Shown here piece after piece: positions 18,401-26,806 of a stretch of DNA of 44,887 nucleotides. The stretch covers positions 1 through 44,887 of the IMG/VR virus record IMGVR_UViG_3300017751_000040, one strand, 5' to 3'. The first letter of the stretch is position 1, and every line of letters begins with the position of its first letter. The notes under the pieces were generated by a model, which saw only the letters and a program-made list of their open reading frames with translations, made no database searches and was not told the DNA's origin. The position numbers and the translations under genes were made by a program. Source of the stretch: a virus.

Positions 18401-20645
18401 TGGTAACTATAGAGCTCCGGTATCAACTGGGTTATCTATTCCTACTTTCTTTGGAGCAGGTGTTGTACCATTTAATAGAGCACTTGATTGTCAACCCTTA
18501 TTAAATAATTATAATGCTCAAAGAGATAATAGCTTTATAATGGAAGTTGATTATTCTAATGTTACAGGATCATACTTACCATCAAATTTAAACCAAATAT
18601 TAAGTAATACAGCAGCAAAAGCAGCCCTACCAGATTCTAATTATACTTCACCTAAAGTAATAAACCCAAGATATGATGGTGTAAAATCCACGTGTGCTGA
18701 AATAAATGAATGGCATATAAAAGATACGGGTACTTATGGTAAATTACCTAATATAGAATTACGAGATGCATTTTTTGGATACTTTAATGATCTATCAGAT
18801 GATTACCCAAATATAAATGGTTTAACTAGAGTTAATTTAAATTATTTAGTAGATGAACAAAGCAATGCTTTACCTCCTTCTCTACCTTCTATAGGTATAC
18901 CAACTTTAAAATCAGTATTCCCTGTAGAAGAATTAACTTCTATAGCAGTACAATCTGGAAGTTCACAATATAAAGTATTAGGAGATAATGTTAAAGTAGA
19001 ACAATTATTAACATATTATGAACCTATAATGTACTCTCAAAATTCAGGAGATAATTATACTAATAATATTCAACTATCAGGTTCAGGTTTTGTTTCTAGA
19101 TACGATAATGACGATGAAAACTCTCAAACATTCCAACAATTTAAAGCACAAGGAACAGCTTCAGTAGATACTAGCACACCAGTTCAAAATGTAAATTATT
19201 ATGTTGATCCAAGTCAGCAAGTAACTGAAAACCCACAAAATACAAATACAACTAATCCATGGGCACAAGGAGGAAATGATTCAGCAAAATATCCACAAAG
19301 TATTTGGCTTGGTAATACAGGTGATGATTTATCAAATGCACAAGTTGTAAGCATGAAACATTCAGTTTTTACAACTTATGTTTCTGAAACAAAGAGGGTA
19401 CGAGATGAATTATCAATGGAATTTCATGTTTTTACTGGTCCTACTAGTGCAGAAGAAATATCATTTAATTTAGAAGATATTGAATGTAATGTATATACTG
19501 ATGATGGAAAAGTAACTAGCCTTGGAAGTGTTTTAGAATATGGGTGGTTTGATGTTAAAAATGTTGTTGAATGGAGAAAAAGAAAAGTAAGTCTTTCATC
19601 ATTAAGAAAAGCCTATTCATCTAGAAATAGATGGAAAGCTACAAGAATGCCAATACCAACTGGAGGAATTAAAGTAACAGCTGATTGGGAAATGTATGAA
19701 ACTCTTTTTGATAGAGGGTTAATGAGAGAAAGAAAACCTAAAGGAGGTTCAGGGGTAATAGCATTAGAATGGATAATTACTTTAAATACTGGTAATTATA
19801 CTATTAAAGTAAATGATGATATAAAATTCCAAGTTATAGGATCATTTAAAAATGCTAGAGGTGGACATAGACAAGGTTATTTCTTCCCAGATTCTGGAGA
19901 TTTTTTACAAACACCTACAAGAATTCAAGGAATGGGTGTTTATGATCATTTATTACAAGAATCTAATGTTGCAGCTTCACCATTTTGGCAAGTTACAGGA
20001 TCTGGAGAAGCAAATTATTTAGTTATGGCATCTAGTAATATGAATGAAGCTTATGGTCAAGAATTTAAACAAGCAGATTTAGAATATTTCCCTGGCCCAT
20101 CAGAATACTTTCCTGGAGGAATAGAACCTGCTAACACATCATTTGATACAATAAAATATGCACTACAATTATTTACCAACGATCAAATTAGATTTTCTAA
20201 TAATGAAAACTTTACATATGATATTATTAGAGTATGGGGGCCAGATGAAAATATAGAAAGTGATGGAATAGGAAAATTAAAAATTGAACTATCTGAACCT
20301 ATAGATAAATCAATAAATAAAGATTTCTTTTTAGTAAGAAGACCAATTGAAAGCCCTAATTCATTATATTTAGATACTCCATTTCCTTATGAAACATTAG
20401 GAAGTGCAAGTATAAGTACAGGAGTAATAGAATATTCAGGATCTAGATTTGCTTTATCAGGAAGTATAGATTCAGGTTCCGGTGGTAATTCAGATCTAAG
20501 TGGTTCTTATTCTGCTTCATTTAGTTCCTTGGAGTCGCAAATGACCCCTGGTATATTGTACCCGAATTATCCGACAGATTATCTAATTCAAAGTGCTTCT
20601 ATAATAGTAAATGATTTAATTAGTAAAGGAGTAATACAATCTTAA
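12435..20645 (+). CDS. Giant virion structural protein (2736 aa), probable baseplate/fibre backbone
   Basis: One uninterrupted frame of 2736 codons. The N-terminus (about 1-150) is a beta domain with 'DYIEFYVYDENKKLL'. About 415-600 contains 'IPEYLRNDPDN..YELYLDMIGQHFDNVWLYTKDIT' and 'RLYKRIYHNIPYLLKTKGTI', resembling phage tail protein I / wedge segments. About 640-850 looks like a LamG/concanavalin fold. About 1037-1100 has 'VNDFVRLIKFFDNSLFQMIKDF'. The middle (about 1200-2150) is a long series of Ser/Gly/Asn-rich beta repeats, and the last 600 residues are again globular. T4 gp7 (1032 residues) occupies a comparable place after gp6; this would be a greatly enlarged counterpart. The structural role is well supported, the gp7 link only by position. 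Confidence 0.7.
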   Translation: MEEENIDIYQVDSTTFEKETYSVSDTSLMLKISQDTDFDLDRDYIEFYVYDENKKLLYPQDVIPLNSFNVRQGDILLDPENDLKTFGFDIGRYYISYNFYRKRVASDPILKYYIKEISSDRTEIRLASNTISNQAIAAGAETFTAYRNLAAYFVDFALNFGGNNTIIANNLQLDTSNAGDTTLLIKLYEPLPAAYNTKSQCWIVEKLSKSQSYEVFFPFVPVSNDSSIFLSGPNLNLNIIGESAEAGQLYSYNTLLNSDVTSSINQLKNLLDSKEININIDYEDYGEFVNFSSAQTRLENFYYKVGLIESASNQLSLNLGNIAGSTVGTAAYSSSKASLTSVIDNTINNFDGYEYFLYFNSGSKHSYPKSNTLPPFTLYSTGSTEVLQWIGSADSTSPYYGGQALSASNYDQDNQDWLYWSIPEYLRNDPDNVRYELYLDMIGQHFDNVWLYTKDITEKYNTDNRINYGVSKDLVAQAIRDFGVKLYSNNFNTDDLFTAFLGLTPSGSLFPFPNITGSIGGQVNTPTGYEYIDTKISSSNDVIPLDDTNKRLYKRIYHNIPYLLKTKGTIAGLRALITSYGIPDTMLRINEFGGKDKNENTNWDFSQNVFNYAFNTGPDSLNTITSSFNINADFGSQEPTLNSVGTVQLRFKPNTIPGVISDNTPNPKIRYSQSIWALDNSLSNPFDNPTSAVVLEYTGSGFITGSYSGSSPSEYDTWGTLKFFPDILYNPSVSCSVYAPFFNNDWWSFQIAYTGSGPSGASSTVTASLYVGNEINGQLGFNLSSSVLAVDDRSWHRADITTINHQDFININLKSYLPFSGSYQEYRLWGPQLSQSIFYDYVLNPYSDQGNSVNSTPNELAFRADLGTELNTGSRVSIHPRVTGSAVQITQSFNEIGNVASSFLVTQNKSDLLFVTNVEKIYENQVIAGIKNRVSDNIQLHSLNMPEPPSGSDADVVVLSPLESIQQETFESGSYSPKADYLEVAFSPANQINDDINAQLGYFNIGDYIGDPRQILSSSLSYPDLDALNNAYFEKYIQNYDVNDFVRLIKFFDNSLFQMIKDFTPARTSLASGIVIKQHILERNRQRQALVSQSFHDYSGSIKPFPRDYNTGSGDTGAYEYISGSSIYRFSGGPGGSTNRYNGLNTSPSQSAYGLSNKYFLTQSYSESIEGSVANTINNSGSFVGFGSTIIDSQHEFYDGEFSGSNIQATTQSLNPGCDPYLRVVDTPVNLYPLFFSLDENRRDGTVSSTTFANRANYPLEGFVWIGYQFNDTTNQTEVAGIKFPTTDLNGNFIRDYIDDSSTIEFFFQDGIATYYINGIDTFAEGVYVTVDNTQGNFTTYFDPNGGSENWSLEVDGNYNTRTTVNTESADYDQQGVFLDPTLLYQNQPIYYWNGTPVNDALGYFDTGSISSNSNIILGADGDISSGSYTIPNSSNIPLFFSASIVISSSYTSFDGQGTVIGVYHSGNTHPGASTDQSALLNSNTASVTFQPVPTQIDLNDSIFQTNYNVLIPGDSGSGDPTFLPLINPGGHPKFRVGASSSFDFYFPSFELDGSIPTENATFIYTPYSGSTLDVSNGSFISQNNSNGMVQLHSYSGSRDGTIDIDYSSMELFATLNPQNPGNIDDITINDVYIRPRIKFTADSNLNITSSWQYILAPPTSNAFWLTVPLKLGNFSYGNGVGEWDVSPSGYTTIASILQPADNVIYFRPVIKSPETQYEYTMTEYDLDLKFDVTAQYDGGALIQETHTISNAYSSTGQNGINNDMFPQSVILGRVGTGDVQVHLKVTGSDNSGVGYERTITSSAKLSGVDMGPGYEYSFPDSPILDISHQTPGVSSSITTAGDMYFIEYSMSNYTPGIGGNGFSSFTADLTDGKEPNTKLFITSSFSDATLGYDLTGSLYITKGNTLSNNSSFGSFILSNQFIVPNEAQNGVRVNLTGSYGYEFLNSDSFRLGVEANKNFGSGFEILEYSMSIFPSQSDNSRILGDMAYGNYRAPVSTGLSIPTFFGAGVVPFNRALDCQPLLNNYNAQRDNSFIMEVDYSNVTGSYLPSNLNQILSNTAAKAALPDSNYTSPKVINPRYDGVKSTCAEINEWHIKDTGTYGKLPNIELRDAFFGYFNDLSDDYPNINGLTRVNLNYLVDEQSNALPPSLPSIGIPTLKSVFPVEELTSIAVQSGSSQYKVLGDNVKVEQLLTYYEPIMYSQNSGDNYTNNIQLSGSGFVSRYDNDDENSQTFQQFKAQGTASVDTSTPVQNVNYYVDPSQQVTENPQNTNTTNPWAQGGNDSAKYPQSIWLGNTGDDLSNAQVVSMKHSVFTTYVSETKRVRDELSMEFHVFTGPTSAEEISFNLEDIECNVYTDDGKVTSLGSVLEYGWFDVKNVVEWRKRKVSLSSLRKAYSSRNRWKATRMPIPTGGIKVTADWEMYETLFDRGLMRERKPKGGSGVIALEWIITLNTGNYTIKVNDDIKFQVIGSFKNARGGHRQGYFFPDSGDFLQTPTRIQGMGVYDHLLQESNVAASPFWQVTGSGEANYLVMASSNMNEAYGQEFKQADLEYFPGPSEYFPGGIEPANTSFDTIKYALQLFTNDQIRFSNNENFTYDIIRVWGPDENIESDGIGKLKIELSEPIDKSINKDFFLVRRPIESPNSLYLDTPFPYETLGSASISTGVIEYSGSRFALSGSIDSGSGGNSDLSGSYSASFSSLESQMTPGILYPNYPTDYLIQSASIIVNDLISKGVIQS

Positions 20646-20653
20646 TAAGATGC

Positions 20654-20680
20654 ATATTTATAAGCATATAATATTTATAT
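20654..20680 (+). promoter_or_regulatory. Tandem ATATTTATA motifs, candidate promoter
   Basis: Two copies occur here: ATATTTATAA at 20654-20663 and ATATTTATAT at 20671-20680, the second ending 12 nt before the ATG at 20693. This is the only place with the motif doubled. It heads the run of tail/adhesin genes. Confidence 0.6.
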
Positions 20681-20692
20681 AAAAACACAACA

Positions 20693-21358
20693 ATGGGATA
20701 TTTAAACAATTCAGTAATAACAGTTGATGCTATTCTTACTAAAAAAGGTAGAGAGCTGTTAGCAAGAAACGATGGTTCATTTAGAATCACTCAATTTGCA
20801 TTATCTGATGATGAAATAGATTATACACTTTATAATCCAACACATCCATCAGGTTCAGCATATTATGGTGAAGCAATTGATAACATGCCTCTATTAGAAG
20901 CATTTCCAGATGAACAACAAATAATGAAGTATAAGTTAACTACTTTACCAAGAGGTACAGCTAGATTACCAGTACTTGATTTAGGATACGCTTCAATAAA
21001 CTTAAAACAAGGGGCTCAGTTAGCAATAACTCCACAAACTTTAAACTATTTAAGTCAAAATCAAACATTTGAAACTAGTGGTTATGTAGCTACTATTGGA
21101 GATGTTCGTTTATTTAGTAACTTTAATGGTATAGGAATTAATACGGATGTTGCAACTAATGCAAATTCAACAACTACAATTGGTACTAATGTATCTAAAA
21201 CAGTTATTGGTACTCAGATTAATATGACAGCTACAACTGTTAATACTTTATTTGGTACACAAAATACATTAAAAACTACTTTAACAGTAACAGGTTTAGA
21301 TAGTGGAGCAAGAATAACAATCCCAGTAACAATAACACAAAACCAACTAACTTCATAA
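20693..21358 (+). CDS. Tail structural protein (221 aa)
   Basis: Begins 'MGYLNNSVITVDAILTKKGRELLA' followed by 'FRITQFALSDDEIDYTLYNP', a start I associate with a recurrent structural protein of marine T4-like phages, though its exact place in the particle is not defined. The first half is globular; the second (about 140-221) is Thr/Asn-rich beta sequence. It is the first gene after the doubled promoter-like motif and is followed 3 nt later by another structural gene. Confidence is good for a virion protein and low for a specific role. Confidence 0.6.
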   Translation: MGYLNNSVITVDAILTKKGRELLARNDGSFRITQFALSDDEIDYTLYNPTHPSGSAYYGEAIDNMPLLEAFPDEQQIMKYKLTTLPRGTARLPVLDLGYASINLKQGAQLAITPQTLNYLSQNQTFETSGYVATIGDVRLFSNFNGIGINTDVATNANSTTTIGTNVSKTVIGTQINMTATTVNTLFGTQNTLKTTLTVTGLDSGARITIPVTITQNQLTS

Positions 21359-21361
21359 GAT

Positions 21362-22417
21362 ATGGGCTTTAAAAGATTCGATCCACAAGATTTTGTAGTA
21401 AGTGCTGATACAGTTACTTCTACAGTATGGTCTAATAATAGTGTATCACTTAACACGTATGCAACCTCTTCAACACAAAGAGAAGGATCATCTGGTCCTT
21501 ATTATTTAAATGTTTATCAAACATCATCTGACCTACCAGAAGCAGCAGTACAATTCGGAATTGCTTATGCTAATGATACAGGAGGAGGAAGCTTATTGTT
21601 CGATCCCGCAGTAAGTGGTAAATCACCTTCAAGAACTTCATATGGTCAATATAGAACTTTAGTTTTAGAAGATGAAAATTCACAGTTTGTATTTGGTTCT
21701 AGTTTCTCAGGAAGCCAATTTATAGCTTTAAGCATTGAAAGAGCAAGATATAAAGAAAAATTATTCCCAAGTTCATTTGATTTAGTATTATCAAGTAGTA
21801 ATGTTAACTTAACACAGTTAAGTTTAACTGATAACTCAAAATTACAATCTATTCCTACTTATTATGGTGCTCAAAGAGCATACCAAGTAATTAGTGGATC
21901 AGGAGGTACTTCATATGATGGAGGAATTGGATACACAGAAGTATCTGGATCTTATGGTTTATTCCTTCCAGACATTTCTACAGTACTATTAAATGTAGCT
22001 GCTTTATGTGATAAAACATCAATAGGTATTGGTTTAAATATTGTAAGTGCTTCAAATGATAATGACAATTCAGCCGGTATTTCTAATGCAACTGAATTAT
22101 ATAACCACATATCAGGATCAACAGGTGATGCAGACGGAGAAATATTTAAATTAAATTCTCAAGAAACTATAACATCAGATTTTGTATTTGTTAGAGCAAG
22201 AAACGCAGAATTTAATTATTCAGAAAATCCAAGTTTTATATCAGGATCAACAGGAGAAGTAATTTATAGTTATTTTATTGATAATCCTCAAACATATGCA
22301 ACAACGGTTGGAATGTATAATGATAGTAATGAACTTTTAGCTGTAGCTAAATTATCAAAACCTTTACTAAAAGACTTTACAAAAGAAGCATTAGTTAGGG
22401 TTAAATTAGATTTTTAA
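21362..22417 (+). CDS. Tail structural protein with shared C-terminal module (351 aa)
   Basis: A Ser/Gly-rich 351-residue protein starting MGFKRFDPQDFVVSAD. The main body (about 40-270) is beta-rich ('SGSQFIALSIERARYKEKLFPSSFDLVL'). The last 80 residues carry a module with 'EFNYSENPSFISGSTGEV', 'VGMYNDSNELLAVAKLSKPL' and a terminal 'VRVKLDF'. The same module recurs in the 108-residue protein at 27350, so it is probably a self-contained attachment or assembly domain. The gene lies between the 221-residue structural gene and the first repeat protein and is certainly part of the same tail cluster. Confidence 0.6.
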   Translation: MGFKRFDPQDFVVSADTVTSTVWSNNSVSLNTYATSSTQREGSSGPYYLNVYQTSSDLPEAAVQFGIAYANDTGGGSLLFDPAVSGKSPSRTSYGQYRTLVLEDENSQFVFGSSFSGSQFIALSIERARYKEKLFPSSFDLVLSSSNVNLTQLSLTDNSKLQSIPTYYGAQRAYQVISGSGGTSYDGGIGYTEVSGSYGLFLPDISTVLLNVAALCDKTSIGIGLNIVSASNDNDNSAGISNATELYNHISGSTGDADGEIFKLNSQETITSDFVFVRARNAEFNYSENPSFISGSTGEVIYSYFIDNPQTYATTVGMYNDSNELLAVAKLSKPLLKDFTKEALVRVKLDF

Positions 22418-22423
22418 TAATGA

Positions 22424-23065
22424 ATGGCTACTTTCAAACAATTCAAAGCGCAAGATATAATAATATCTCCACTAGAGGTAAATAAGGGATTTAGGTTCGT
22501 TGCAAATTCACCAACACCTACTGTCTCACCTACTCCTAGTTTAACACCATCCATAAGTGCTACGCCTAGTATTAGTATAACACCTAGTGTTAGTGCTACG
22601 CCTAGTATTAGTGTAACACCTAGTATAACGGTAAGTATATCTGTAAGTAAAACACCTAGTATAAGTAGAACACCTAGTATAACACCTAGTATATCTTTAA
22701 GTGGAGCCCCTGGTCAATCACCAACTCCAACTCCATCAATTAGTATTACACCTAGTGTTAGTGCTACACCTAGTATTAGTGTAACACCTACAATATCTGT
22801 AACCCCATCAGCAACATCAAATCTATTTTCAGAAACAAATTATGGTTATGATAATGGTAATTCACAAGATGCTTGTGATGATATAGGTTCTAATCCAGCA
22901 ATTTATTCAAATATAGAATGGCTTGAACTTTCATCTCCAATTTTATATTTTAATTCTACTGGTACTAAACGTGCTGCACCTGGATATTATGCAATAGGTA
23001 GTATAGTTAAATATTATGGTACTTCAGGTACTTGGGGATCTAGTGGAGAATTTTGTGCAGGTTAA
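22424..23065 (+). CDS. Thr-Pro-Ser repeat adhesin, short form (213 aa)
   Basis: Residues 1-28 form a short anchor (MATFKQFKAQDIIISPLEV). About 30-130 is a low-complexity stretch built on Thr-Pro-Ser-Ile/Val-Ser, interrupted once by a Gly/Gln/Ala-rich spacer. The C-terminal domain (about 138-213) has 'GYDNGNSQDACDD', 'LYFNSTGTKRAAPGYYAIGS' and a last Cys near the end. A homologous module closes the 1235-residue protein immediately downstream, so the two proteins are related. It is probably a tail-tip or fibre protein with a glycosylatable stalk. The anchor resembles the first residues of its upstream neighbour (F-K-x-F-x-x-Q-D), which suggests both dock to the same site. Confidence 0.65.
   Translation: MATFKQFKAQDIIISPLEVNKGFRFVANSPTPTVSPTPSLTPSISATPSISITPSVSATPSISVTPSITVSISVSKTPSISRTPSITPSISLSGAPGQSPTPTPSISITPSVSATPSISVTPTISVTPSATSNLFSETNYGYDNGNSQDACDDIGSNPAIYSNIEWLELSSPILYFNSTGTKRAAPGYYAIGSIVKYYGTSGTWGSSGEFCAG
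22513..22815 (+). repeat. Thr-Pro-Ser coding repeat, first block
   Basis: About 300 bases of degenerate tandem repeats built on ACACCTAGTATTAGTGTA-type units, encoding the Ser/Thr/Pro-rich stalk of the 213-residue protein. The same unit makes up the much longer block downstream, which indicates spread by duplication. Confidence 0.85.
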
Positions 23066-23088
23066 ATAATAATATAAATAATAAATAA

Positions 23089-26000
23089 ATGGCGTTTTTT
23101 AACGATGATAATGTAGGAATAGATAGATACTTTGGGAAACCAGGGAACTATCTTAATTCTCAATCCTTATCAAGTACAGATTCTGTTTATTTTGTACCTG
23201 AAGTATTAGTTTATGCTAATGCTTCTCAGCTATATTATACAAATTATATATCAGGTAGTTTTGGAGAAATTTCAGATGCAATTGTACCTACAGAAAATTT
23301 AGATACAACATTAACTCCACCTTCGGGTTCGGATGATGTGTATAATACAATTTATTACAATTATGAGGAAACAACATTAAATCCTCAAAAGTCATTTCCA
23401 ACATCCCAAAGTATTGGAGTAATAACTATACCTTCAAAATTATATGGAGATTATATTCAACCAGGAACGGTTAAAATAGAAAGCCCAAATAGTGGAACTA
23501 TAACTGATGATGGGAATGGTAGATTAAGAATTACAGGAAGTAGTGGAAATTCTCTTTTTGTTGGTAATGTAATTTACGAACATGGAATGATTATGTTAGC
23601 TAACACATTAACAGATGCTGATTATGATACATTATCAATTCCTCCTTCACCCTCTATAACCCCTTCAATAACCCCATCACTTACACCTACAGCAACTGTA
23701 ACTAGAACACCTAGTAGAACACCTAGTATAACACCTAGTATAACAATAAGCCCATCAGTAAGTGCAACACCTAGTAGATCTATAAGTGCAACACCTAGTG
23801 TAACTGTTAGTAAATCAGTAACTACTACACCAAGTATTACAATTACACCTAGTAAATCTATAAGTAAAACACCAAGTATTAGTATAAGTCCAACACCAAG
23901 TACTAGTATAAGTAGAACTCCTACTATATCAATAACTGCTACACCTAGTGTAACCCCTAGTAAATCAATTAGTGCTACACCTAGTATAACAGTAAGTAAA
24001 TCAATTAGTGCTACACCTAGTATAACAGTAACTAAATCTGTAAGTTTAACACCTTCAATTTCACTAACCCCAAGTATTACAATTAGCCCATCAATTAGTG
24101 CTACACCTAGTATTTCAATTTCACCTACTAGAACACCATCTATATCAATTACACCTAGTAAATCTATAAGTGCTACACCAAGTGTTACACCGAGTATTAC
24201 AATTAGTAAATCGATAAGTTCTACACCTAGTATTTCTATTACACCTAGTATAACTGTTAGTAAGTCTATTAGTGCCACACCTAGTATTTCTATTACACCT
24301 AGTATAACTGTTAGTAAGTCTATTAGTGTAACACCTACAATATCTGTAACACCTAGTATTAGTATAAGTAAAACACCTAGTATAACACCTAGTATTACAA
24401 TTAGCAAATCAATTAGTGCAACACCTAGTATTTCTATTACACCTACAATATCTGTAACACCAAGTATTACTATAAGTAGAACACCTAGTATAACAATTAG
24501 TAAGTCTATAAGTGCTACTCCAAGTATTAGCATAACACCATCTACTTCAGTTACACCTAGTATTAGTATAAGTGCTACACCTAGTATTAGTATAAGTAAA
24601 ACACCTAGTATTTCTATTACACCTAGTATTTCTATTACACCTAGTAAATCTATAAGTGCTACACCTAGTGTAACACCTAGTATTACAATTAGTAAATCGA
24701 TAAGTAGAACACCTAGTATAACAGTAAGTAAATCTATAAGTGCTACACCTTCTAATACACCAAGTATTTCAGTAAGTGTTACACCTACTAGAACAGCAAC
24801 AACAACACCAAGTATTAGTATAAGTAAAACACCAGCGGTTTCATCAACACCTAGTACATCAATTAGTGCAACTCCTAGTACAACTGCAAGTAAGTCAATA
24901 ACACCTACTAGAACACCTAGTATTAGTATAAGTGCTACACCAAGTGTTACACCTACAATATCTGTTACACCTAGTATAACGGTTAGTAAATCGATAAGTA
25001 GAACACCTAGTAAAACTAGAACACCAAGTATAACACCTACAATATCTATTACACCAACTATTAGTATAAGTGCTACACCTTCTAGAACACCTAGTATAAC
25101 AGTAAGTAAATCGATAACTAGAACACCAAGTGTAACACCTACAATATCTATTACACCTACTAGCACCAGAACACCTTCTAGAACACCTAGTAAATCGATA
25201 AGTAGAACACCATCTAGAACACCTAGTATAACAGTAAGTAAATCGATAACTAGAACACCATCTAGAACTCCTAGTATCACAATAAGTAAATCGATAAGTT
25301 CTACACCTAGTATTTCTATTACACCTAGTATAACACCTACAATATCTATTACACCTACTAATACCAGAACACCTTCTAGAACACCAAGTATTAGTATAAG
25401 TGCTACACCAAGTGTAACACCTACAATATCTATTACACCTAGTAAAACTAGAACACCTAGTATATCAATTACTAGAACACCTAGTATTACAATTAGTAAA
25501 TCAATTAGTGCAACACCTAGTATTTCTATTACACCTAGTAAAACTAGAACACCTTCTAGAACACCTAGTAAATCGATAAGTAGAACACCATCTAGAACAC
25601 CTAGTAAATCGATAACTAGAACACCATCTAGAACTCCTAGTATCACAATAAGTAAATCGATAAGTAGAACACCTAGTAAAACTAGAACACCATCTAGAAC
25701 ACCTAGTATATCAATTACTAGAACACCTAGTGTAACTAGAACAAGATCAGTAACACCAACTCCATCAAGAAAATTAGTAGATATAGATATTTTCATAGCA
25801 GCATCTAATTGGGATGCAACTAAAGATATGGATTTATTCTCTTACAGCTCTTGTAATGTAATTGGAAATGGAAGTAATCAATATTCTGTAGATGTAATTA
25901 AATCAACATCAAATGGTGGTTCAAATTTATATCCAGAAGTAGGTGATGAAATAAGAGTATCAGGAGCAGTTGTACAAGGTAGTGGATTCTTTGGATACGT

Positions 26001-26796
26001 AGATACATCAGGAACTTTTGCTCCAGGACCACAAGATGTTTATGTACAAGTTAATGCACAAGGAATTGTTTCTACTGGAATGACATTATGTACTACTATT
26101 ACACCAACACCTACTAGAACAAGATCAGTAACACCTTCTAAATCTATAACACCTAGTTATACACCTACTAGAACACCATCTAAAACACCATCTAGAACAC
26201 CTAGTAGAACAGCAACACCTTCAAGTTCACCAACTTTATTCCAATACCAATCAGTTAGTTCAGAAGGTTCAGGTGCAACGACAATTGCAACTGCCTGTGG
26301 AACATTTACAAACCAAACTTCATTCTGGGTTGCTCGTTCATCATTATCTTCAATTCAAGTAGGAGATGAAATTTATAAAAACTCAGCAGGTACTGTAACA
26401 TGGGTAGGAGGTTTATATTATTATGGTATCCATGTAGTTGATGGTCTCAACGCAACAAGATATATGAGAGTAAACAATGCAGGTGAAGTTACAAACACTG
26501 GTACTTGTACTTCTCCAACACCAACTCCAACAAGAACTCCATCTGGAACACCAACTAGTTTAAATGCTATATTATTAGGTTATGATGCAGATGATATAGA
26601 TGATGCTTGTATTAATGCTATGAACCCAACAACTTATTACACAAATTGTTCATCATTTGCTAATGGATGTTTCATATACTTTAATTCATTAGGATCTAAA
26701 CATGCTCCTGCAGGATACTACTCAGATGGAACATCAGCTGGAGATAAAACTTCAACAGGAGCAATTAATTTAACAAACTTATGTACACCGTTCTAA
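23089..26796 (+). CDS. Giant Thr-Pro-Ser repeat adhesin with Cys-rich modules (1235 aa)
   Basis: Domain order: an N-terminal beta region (about 1-180); a low-complexity stalk of some 710 residues (about 185-895) made of Thr-Pro-Ser-Ile and Ser-Lys-Ser-Ile units; a module at 896-1004 with two Cys; a 45-residue repeat linker; a second Cys module (about 1049-1142); a short linker; and a third module (about 1158-1235) homologous to the end of the 213-residue protein ('GYDADDIDDACINAM', 'IYFNSLGSKHAPAGYYSDG'). The stalk is mucin-like, and Lys/Arg at intervals make it basic. Directly downstream lie glycosyltransferases of a type that modifies Ser/Thr or hydroxyproline. Probably a long fibre displaying three binding modules; the binding target is unknown. 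Confidence 0.7.
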   Translation: MAFFNDDNVGIDRYFGKPGNYLNSQSLSSTDSVYFVPEVLVYANASQLYYTNYISGSFGEISDAIVPTENLDTTLTPPSGSDDVYNTIYYNYEETTLNPQKSFPTSQSIGVITIPSKLYGDYIQPGTVKIESPNSGTITDDGNGRLRITGSSGNSLFVGNVIYEHGMIMLANTLTDADYDTLSIPPSPSITPSITPSLTPTATVTRTPSRTPSITPSITISPSVSATPSRSISATPSVTVSKSVTTTPSITITPSKSISKTPSISISPTPSTSISRTPTISITATPSVTPSKSISATPSITVSKSISATPSITVTKSVSLTPSISLTPSITISPSISATPSISISPTRTPSISITPSKSISATPSVTPSITISKSISSTPSISITPSITVSKSISATPSISITPSITVSKSISVTPTISVTPSISISKTPSITPSITISKSISATPSISITPTISVTPSITISRTPSITISKSISATPSISITPSTSVTPSISISATPSISISKTPSISITPSISITPSKSISATPSVTPSITISKSISRTPSITVSKSISATPSNTPSISVSVTPTRTATTTPSISISKTPAVSSTPSTSISATPSTTASKSITPTRTPSISISATPSVTPTISVTPSITVSKSISRTPSKTRTPSITPTISITPTISISATPSRTPSITVSKSITRTPSVTPTISITPTSTRTPSRTPSKSISRTPSRTPSITVSKSITRTPSRTPSITISKSISSTPSISITPSITPTISITPTNTRTPSRTPSISISATPSVTPTISITPSKTRTPSISITRTPSITISKSISATPSISITPSKTRTPSRTPSKSISRTPSRTPSKSITRTPSRTPSITISKSISRTPSKTRTPSRTPSISITRTPSVTRTRSVTPTPSRKLVDIDIFIAASNWDATKDMDLFSYSSCNVIGNGSNQYSVDVIKSTSNGGSNLYPEVGDEIRVSGAVVQGSGFFGYVDTSGTFAPGPQDVYVQVNAQGIVSTGMTLCTTITPTPTRTRSVTPSKSITPSYTPTRTPSKTPSRTPSRTATPSSSPTLFQYQSVSSEGSGATTIATACGTFTNQTSFWVARSSLSSIQVGDEIYKNSAGTVTWVGGLYYYGIHVVDGLNATRYMRVNNAGEVTNTGTCTSPTPTPTRTPSGTPTSLNAILLGYDADDIDDACINAMNPTTYYTNCSSFANGCFIYFNSLGSKHAPAGYYSDGTSAGDKTSTGAINLTNLCTPF
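23641..25772 (+). repeat. Main Thr-Pro-Ser coding repeat array
   Basis: About 2.1 kb of degenerate in-frame repeats with an 18-54 nt period. Some parts are exact: a 52-nt stretch at 24223-24274 recurs at 24277-24328 (54-nt period), and a 60-nt stretch at 25240-25299 recurs at 25606-25665. Exact copies imply recent duplication or gene conversion, so length probably varies between related phages. No spacer structure of CRISPR type is present. Confidence 0.9.
26098..26235 (+). repeat. Thr-Pro-Ser repeat linker between Cys modules
   Basis: A short block of the same repeat family, richer in Arg codons, joining the first and second C-terminal modules of the 1235-residue protein. A further mini-linker of the same kind lies at about 26512-26560. 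Confidence 0.8.
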
Positions 26797-26806
26797 AAAA
26801 TAAAAT

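Noticed and set aside
23641-25772. CRISPR-like periodic repeats
   Set aside because: The units are in-frame, degenerate and contiguous with no unique spacers; this is a protein-coding low-complexity array.
23622-25796. A 724-codon open frame on the minus strand opposite the repeat array
   Set aside because: Its product is a monotonous Gly-Val-Leu/Ile repeat mirroring the Thr-Pro-Ser codons of the + strand; the repeat composition simply lacks stops in that frame. The + strand protein has proper N- and C-terminal domains.
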